Origin: Cellvibrionaceae bacterium 1162T.S.0a.05
GTDB lineage: Bacteria > Pseudomonadota > Gammaproteobacteria > Pseudomonadales > Cellvibrionaceae
Assembly (NCBI GenBank): GCA_000964245.1
Contig: LANB01000001.1
Span: 909,501 to 973,500 of the forward strand
DNA length: 64,000 bases
Reading direction: 5' to 3'
Shown here: positions 60,062-64,000 of the stretch, one piece after another
How positions within the stretch are numbered: position 1 is the stretch's first letter
Layout of the letters: each line of letters opens with the position of its first letter
Notes under the pieces: generated by a model
What the model saw: the letters and a program-made list of their open reading frames with translations, nothing else
Told to the model about the DNA's origin: nothing
Databases searched by the model: none
Translations under genes and position numbers: made by a program

Positions 60062-62077
60062 TTACTCCCGAATATCAATCCGACGCAACTCTTCAACCAC
60101 ACCCCCAACCTGCAGCCCTTCAACCAACTCATACTTCAGCAACGCAAAAATCCGGTCACCCCAAAATACAGGTCGGGAGCTGCCATACCAGTCCACGCAC
60201 GAATAACCGCACTCGTTCTCGTTTTGCCATACAACAGTTTTGTCACCTTCAAGCACGCCGGCAGGATAAAGTTTTAACTCGTTATCGACACGGGTATAGA
60301 GCATGTCGGTTACCCCTTCAGCGATATAATAAATACCATTCACTTTCTTATCTGAATCTTCTAATTCTGTTACCGCAGGTACAGCGAAAATGCCGCCCTC
60401 TTCCATGGGCTTGTAGAAAAAAGCATGGCTGCGACTTTCTGCCAGCTCGCTGTTCGGTTCGGCGTAGGTGTCTGCAATAAACGGGGGTTCGTCCAGTTTG
60501 AGTGTGTGGTATTGCGTTGCTTCGTAGTTGTCGCTAGCAATGAGCAACAGATCCCTGCCTATTGGGTGTAACTGGAGTACTTCGAAGTTTTCTGTGATTT
60601 GCGTAATATTGTTCGGCGTGTTGGTATCCAGTATGTAAACATCAGAGTAAACGTGTTCGTTTCTATATATGCTGTCGGTATAAACAAGTTTGTTACCGAC
60701 AAAGCGATTGCTGTAATCACCTCTAACGTCGCGTGCTATTTTCGTGTAGCCTTGCGATGGCAACTCATATACTCCCCTGTCGAAATCACTCAAGGGTATT
60801 TTTAACAAAAATGCGTCTTCCTCGGTCTGTTCGTACCAATTCTTTTTGAAATCGCGTTTTATCGACACGAGATTCAAGCTTTCCTCTGTCTCCTTGAATG
60901 AAAATTGGTCGATAGGTTTGCCTTGTATTTTTACGACACCCACCGCTTCGCTGTTGAAGGGAATTTTATAAATGGCGGATACTTTGTCTCGCGGCCAATG
61001 GTCATAGTCATCAGAATACGCATAGCGTTTTAATTGTGACTGGGTCATGTTTTCGTAATCAATATTCCATTCAGGCCCACGCATCCAAAAGTAGAACGCT
61101 TCCTCCGATGCGTAGAATTCTGCAAGATGCCCACCCAGTATGGATTTGGCCGTACATACAAACGCACCAGTATTTAGGGGGCAAATGGCAACGGTAGTCA
61201 TATTCAGATAACGAGAAGACACTACCGGCGAGTAAATGTCTTGCGACTCAAACAAAGGGTAGGAGTGCGCTACCTGACCATTCTCATCAATACGTTGAAC
61301 GATTGGCGAGAAGGATGTGATATCCAGCGCTTCATTAGTGTTGTAGGGGCTTTGTTGCAGGTTATTGATATAGAAAATCAGTTTGCCATCAACCAGACGT
61401 CCGGCATAGTTACTGTCCGAGAAGTAATCCGAAGATTGCACTAAATAGGTTTCCTTTCGTGAAAACCTCCCGTGTTCATCAATTTCAAAAAAGAGGTATT
61501 CAGTATTACCCGTATCGTAACCGTAGCCAATTACAACAAGTAAATTACCATAGGCCAGAAGCTCGTCATACCACGCGCCATGCTCCCAGCCCCTGGGCTG
61601 CACGGCAATCTGATCAACTTTTTGGATATCGCTGCCTACGTGAACGCTGAACAGCTCCCCCTTTCTCAGAACAATGAGGTGATCGCCGCTGCGTTTAACC
61701 AGCCCACCTTCATCGACGTTGGCCTCCTGATTATTCGTGATGGAAAATCCATCCATACGCTGAAGAGCTTGTGCATTACTTAAGGAAGACCTTATACCAA
61801 AGACCTGTACTTCTTCCACAAACTGCTCTTCCCCACCAAAAAGCCTTGCAAGCCAGCTACGCTTTTTGGGTTTCTTCGCTCTGGCATAAGTATCAATTTG
61901 GTTTGCAATTTTTCGTCGGCCTTCGAGAAAGCTTAGCGCTTCTGACGGTGAGGAGAATTTGACTAATTGATCTGCATCTTCAAAACGCTCAAGCTGAATA
62001 CTTGAGCAGGACGCCGTGATCGCTATACAAAAGAGAAGAAGACATTTAATTGGTTTGGCCGATAGGATTGGAGTCAT
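60062..62077 (-). CDS. beta-propeller domain lipoprotein
   Basis: A 671-residue exported protein. The signal peptide CLLLFCIAITASC ends in a possible lipobox (Thr at -3 is non-standard). The core matches the bacterial secreted beta-propeller family: FSITNNQEANVDEGGLVKRS then LIVLRKGELFSVHV, with repeating strands such as YLNMTTVAICPL and FVGNKLVYTDSIYR. A C-terminal pair of cysteines occurs in ENECGYSCVDWYG. It lies 55 bp upstream of the small secreted protein on the same strand. Function unknown. Confidence 0.8.
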   Translation of the reverse strand: MTPILSAKPIKCLLLFCIAITASCSSIQLERFEDADQLVKFSSPSEALSFLEGRRKIANQIDTYARAKKPKKRSWLARLFGGEEQFVEEVQVFGIRSSLSNAQALQRMDGFSITNNQEANVDEGGLVKRSGDHLIVLRKGELFSVHVGSDIQKVDQIAVQPRGWEHGAWYDELLAYGNLLVVIGYGYDTGNTEYLFFEIDEHGRFSRKETYLVQSSDYFSDSNYAGRLVDGKLIFYINNLQQSPYNTNEALDITSFSPIVQRIDENGQVAHSYPLFESQDIYSPVVSSRYLNMTTVAICPLNTGAFVCTAKSILGGHLAEFYASEEAFYFWMRGPEWNIDYENMTQSQLKRYAYSDDYDHWPRDKVSAIYKIPFNSEAVGVVKIQGKPIDQFSFKETEESLNLVSIKRDFKKNWYEQTEEDAFLLKIPLSDFDRGVYELPSQGYTKIARDVRGDYSNRFVGNKLVYTDSIYRNEHVYSDVYILDTNTPNNITQITENFEVLQLHPIGRDLLLIASDNYEATQYHTLKLDEPPFIADTYAEPNSELAESRSHAFFYKPMEEGGIFAVPAVTELEDSDKKVNGIYYIAEGVTDMLYTRVDNELKLYPAGVLEGDKTVVWQNENECGYSCVDWYGSSRPVFWGDRIFALLKYELVEGLQVGGVVEELRRIDIRE

Positions 62078-62132
62078 TATTTCCCGCCACCTCTTTCAAG
62101 AACCACAGGGGCACAAATCCAAAACAATCCAC

Positions 62133-62633
62133 TCACTCAACCACCGCCTCATAATCCACAAAAAACGGCAATTCTTCTAAAGCCCTATCAGACACTTTCC
62201 GCATTGTTTTAATTCTCGGTTCATCCAATTTCGGCAAAACCCACTTGTACGTAATTTCTTTCGGTGTTAGCGCTATCGTTTGAGAGCAGGCTTTGAAAAA
62301 GGGTAATTCCAGCTCAATATAGTTACCTGTCGAGCGCTCTTTGTAGTGCCGATCAAGTGGCGTGATGCAGGTGATATTGTCTTGCACAGTGTATTTGCCA
62401 TAGGACTCATGCGAGAGATTGTATTCGGGTAATAATCCGTAACCAAAGGTTCGCCCGTCTTCATAGAAAACGGTATAGCCACTGCACACTCCCGTGTCGG
62501 CGGGGTCTTCGCACCAGGTGCCAACAATAATTTTTTCGAGGTCGAGTTCTTCGGCTTTAATGGAAGAAATAGAGAAGTGAGCCAGAGCAAATATGGCGAT
62601 GGGGAGAATCTTGATTTTTCTCCAGTCTTCCAT
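62133..62633 (-). CDS. small secreted protein of unknown function
   Basis: A 166-residue protein with signal peptide IKILPIAIFALAHFSISSIKA. The mature part begins EELDLEKIIVGTWCEDPADT and contains CSGYTVFYEDGRTFGYG, a pattern seen in lipocalin-like 'W-C' proteins that measure a change over time, but I cannot assign a family. Cysteines at about 46, 54, 96 and 122 could form two disulfides. The frame is open to 62774; ATG 62633 is preferred because it gives a normal signal peptide and lies after GGGAGGAGCAAAGG. Confidence 0.65.
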   Translation of the reverse strand: MEDWRKIKILPIAIFALAHFSISSIKAEELDLEKIIVGTWCEDPADTGVCSGYTVFYEDGRTFGYGLLPEYNLSHESYGKYTVQDNITCITPLDRHYKERSTGNYIELELPFFKACSQTIALTPKEITYKWVLPKLDEPRIKTMRKVSDRALEELPFFVDYEAVVE

Positions 62634-63148
62634 GAGCCTTTGCTCCTCCCTGGTTTGCGTGTGTTTGTGGCCCGGATGGAAATCAATCCGGGTGGGTATT
62701 GAATTCATTTGGATAAGTAAGAACTTACCCTGTTTCGGCAGGTAGAGACAAGTAAAGATTTTCGTTAAGCGCAAAACGAAACATTAATTAATATTTTTAT
62801 TCCAATAACTACAATAAGCGTTACTTTGGTGCCGGCTAAACGCGAAAAGTTGCGCTGTTTAACCCAACAAGCCTTTGACTCACCCTTCTGTTAGCCAAAT
62901 TACGGAAAGATCCTGCCATTTCCACTTTTCCTTGTAGCGGTGAGGCCGGTTTACCAGTAGCATTTGGACTATTCTTCTAATAAACCTTCCCTCTTATTGG
63001 TACACGCCACCCGCGTGCTGCCTTTTAATTTCAAGTTAGCGATAGCGGTACTTAGAGTCTGGCGTATAACCGGAGCACTCTTCTATCGCTGTTGTATTTT
63101 GGCCTGCAAAGATTGGTTCAACAAGTTTAGCAAAGGCGAAGAAGTAAT
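62634..63148. other. 515-bp intergenic region
   Basis: Divergent promoter region between the small secreted protein and the PPOX-family gene. No repeat, tRNA or convincing short gene is seen. An AT-rich stretch (62783-62815) is the likeliest promoter site. Confidence 0.45.
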
Positions 63149-63772
63149 ATGACATCACATTCTGTAAACGATGAACAAGCACTGGAAGACGTCATCGGTG
63201 AGCCTATGGACGTAAAAGGAAAAATCGCACCCAGGCTCGACAAACTCATGATTGAGTTCATCCATAAATCTCCCTTTCTCATAGTGTCTACTATCGATGC
63301 AAATGGGCGAATTGATGTTTCGCCCAAGGGTGATCCCTGCGGTTTTGTGAAGGTAGATTCTTACGGAAACCTGCTTATTCCCGAGCGCCCCGGCAATCGG
63401 CTGGCAATGGGGTTCAGAAATATTCTTCGTAACAGCGAAGTGGGGCTTTTGTTTCTCGCGCCCAATCAGCGTGAATCGCTGAGAGTAAAAGGTTCAGCAA
63501 CACTCACCAAAGACCCAGCAATTCTCTCCCAGTTGCAAGTCAATAATAAACCCGCGTTACTGTGTACCTATGTTCAGGTTACCGAATGTTTTATGCATTG
63601 CGGCAAGGCGGTAGTGAGATCAAAGTTATGGCAGCCTGACTCCTGGGAGGCGGCGGAACATTCCATCGGCGCACAGCAACTCGCGCCGGTTCTCGGTGGT
63701 GGGGACGACGATATCGCCATTGGTAAAAGCTGCCAAATTCTCGATAAGGCCTATAAGGATGAGTTGTATTGA
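63149..63772 (+). CDS. pyridoxamine 5'-phosphate oxidase-family flavoprotein
   Basis: A 207-residue split-barrel FMN-binding protein. Family features: FLIVSTIDANGRIDVSPKGD (beta strand with FMN contacts), IPERPGNRLAMGFRNIL and VGLLFLAPNQRESLRVKG; FMHCGKAVVRSKLW is typical of the MSMEG_1061-type branch. Substrate unknown; it is not PdxH. ATG 63149 overlaps no neighbour. Confidence 0.85.
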   Translation: MTSHSVNDEQALEDVIGEPMDVKGKIAPRLDKLMIEFIHKSPFLIVSTIDANGRIDVSPKGDPCGFVKVDSYGNLLIPERPGNRLAMGFRNILRNSEVGLLFLAPNQRESLRVKGSATLTKDPAILSQLQVNNKPALLCTYVQVTECFMHCGKAVVRSKLWQPDSWEAAEHSIGAQQLAPVLGGGDDDIAIGKSCQILDKAYKDELY

Positions 63773-63975
63773 GCTTTCTTGCGTAGCTCAAACCCGCCCG
63801 GACAAAGATTATTTCCACCTGTTTATTTGTACACTCACAATACGCCAAATTTCCAGATTGACTTGGCCTTTACGCTTTTCATGGCAAGCTCGCTGCAACC
63901 TGGGGCCATGCTTTACCACCCTGTGGCCAAGCCCTCACATGAGTTAAACATCCAATAAACACACAAGGAAAAGTC

Positions 63976-64000
63976 ATGAAGTTGATTTATTCTCTTGCCG
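63976..64000 (+). CDS. start of a probable exported protein (cut by the window edge)
   Basis: ATG 63976 with AAGGAA 8 nt upstream and the first residues MKLIYSLA, which look like the start of a signal peptide. The rest lies outside the window. Confidence 0.45.

Overview
The window reads as chromosomal core sequence from a free-living or symbiotic gammaproteobacterium. The gene order is the Pseudomonas-type block in one run: osmC-like, vfr, trpC-trpD-trpG, trpE, rpe, murU-amgK, lptD-surA-pdxA-rsmA-apaH, cca, folM, folK-folB-tsaD, rpsU-yqeY-dnaG-rpoD. The protein style, a secreted metalloprotease carrying CBM2 and CBM60 modules, and a PrsK/PrsR pair point to a Cellvibrionales member close to Saccharophagus, Teredinibacter or Cellvibrio. 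That taxonomic call is inferred from gene content; no database search was possible.

Layout. 1-3.6 kb: start of an OsmC-like gene, divergent from vfr, and a convergent trpGDC group. 4-10.9 kb: the trpG-trpE interval, holding a DUF1631 protein, the PrsK/PrsR two-component pair, and a BY-kinase-like ATPase with a degenerate P-loop. 10.9-21.7 kb: trpE and rpe, a DUF3530 protein, the MurU/AmgK peptidoglycan recycling pair, and the lptD-surA-pdxA-rsmA operon. 21.7-22.3 kb: two mirror-image ~114-bp cruciform repeats where apaG is usually found. 22.3-27.5 kb: apaH, galE, an EamA exporter, a gap with an orphan terminator, cca, and a pteridine reductase. 27.6-32.2 kb: an accessory cluster of DUF4266 lipoprotein, DUF3570 protein, two unknown membrane proteins and an ApbE flavin transferase. 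32.2-39.4 kb: folK-folB-tsaD, the rpsU-yqeY-dnaG-rpoD macromolecular-synthesis group, tandem terminators and tRNA-Ile2(CAU).

39.4-64 kb is accessory sequence. It holds a 1737-residue M4 metalloprotease with TSP3-like calcium repeats and two carbohydrate-binding modules. Next come a gene remnant, a TonB-dependent receptor and a two-component system, followed by a His-rich small protein and a CzcCBA-type heavy-metal efflux pump. An ArsR/SRPBCC pair with a palindromic operator comes next. Then there is a broken 'mobile mystery protein A' gene beside an AT-richer NgoMIV-type restriction-modification pair. The end holds a beta-propeller lipoprotein, a small secreted protein, a PPOX-family flavoprotein, and the first codons of one more gene.

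How the parts connect. The left 39 kb is mostly housekeeping: tryptophan, folate, lipopolysaccharide and peptidoglycan metabolism, tRNA maturation, replication priming and the primary sigma factor. Accessory inserts sit at synteny gaps (trpG/trpE, rsmA/apaH, folM/folK). The most unusual items are the protease-CBM fusion, the DUF4266/DUF3570/ApbE cluster with a signal-less ApbE, and the paired cruciform repeats.
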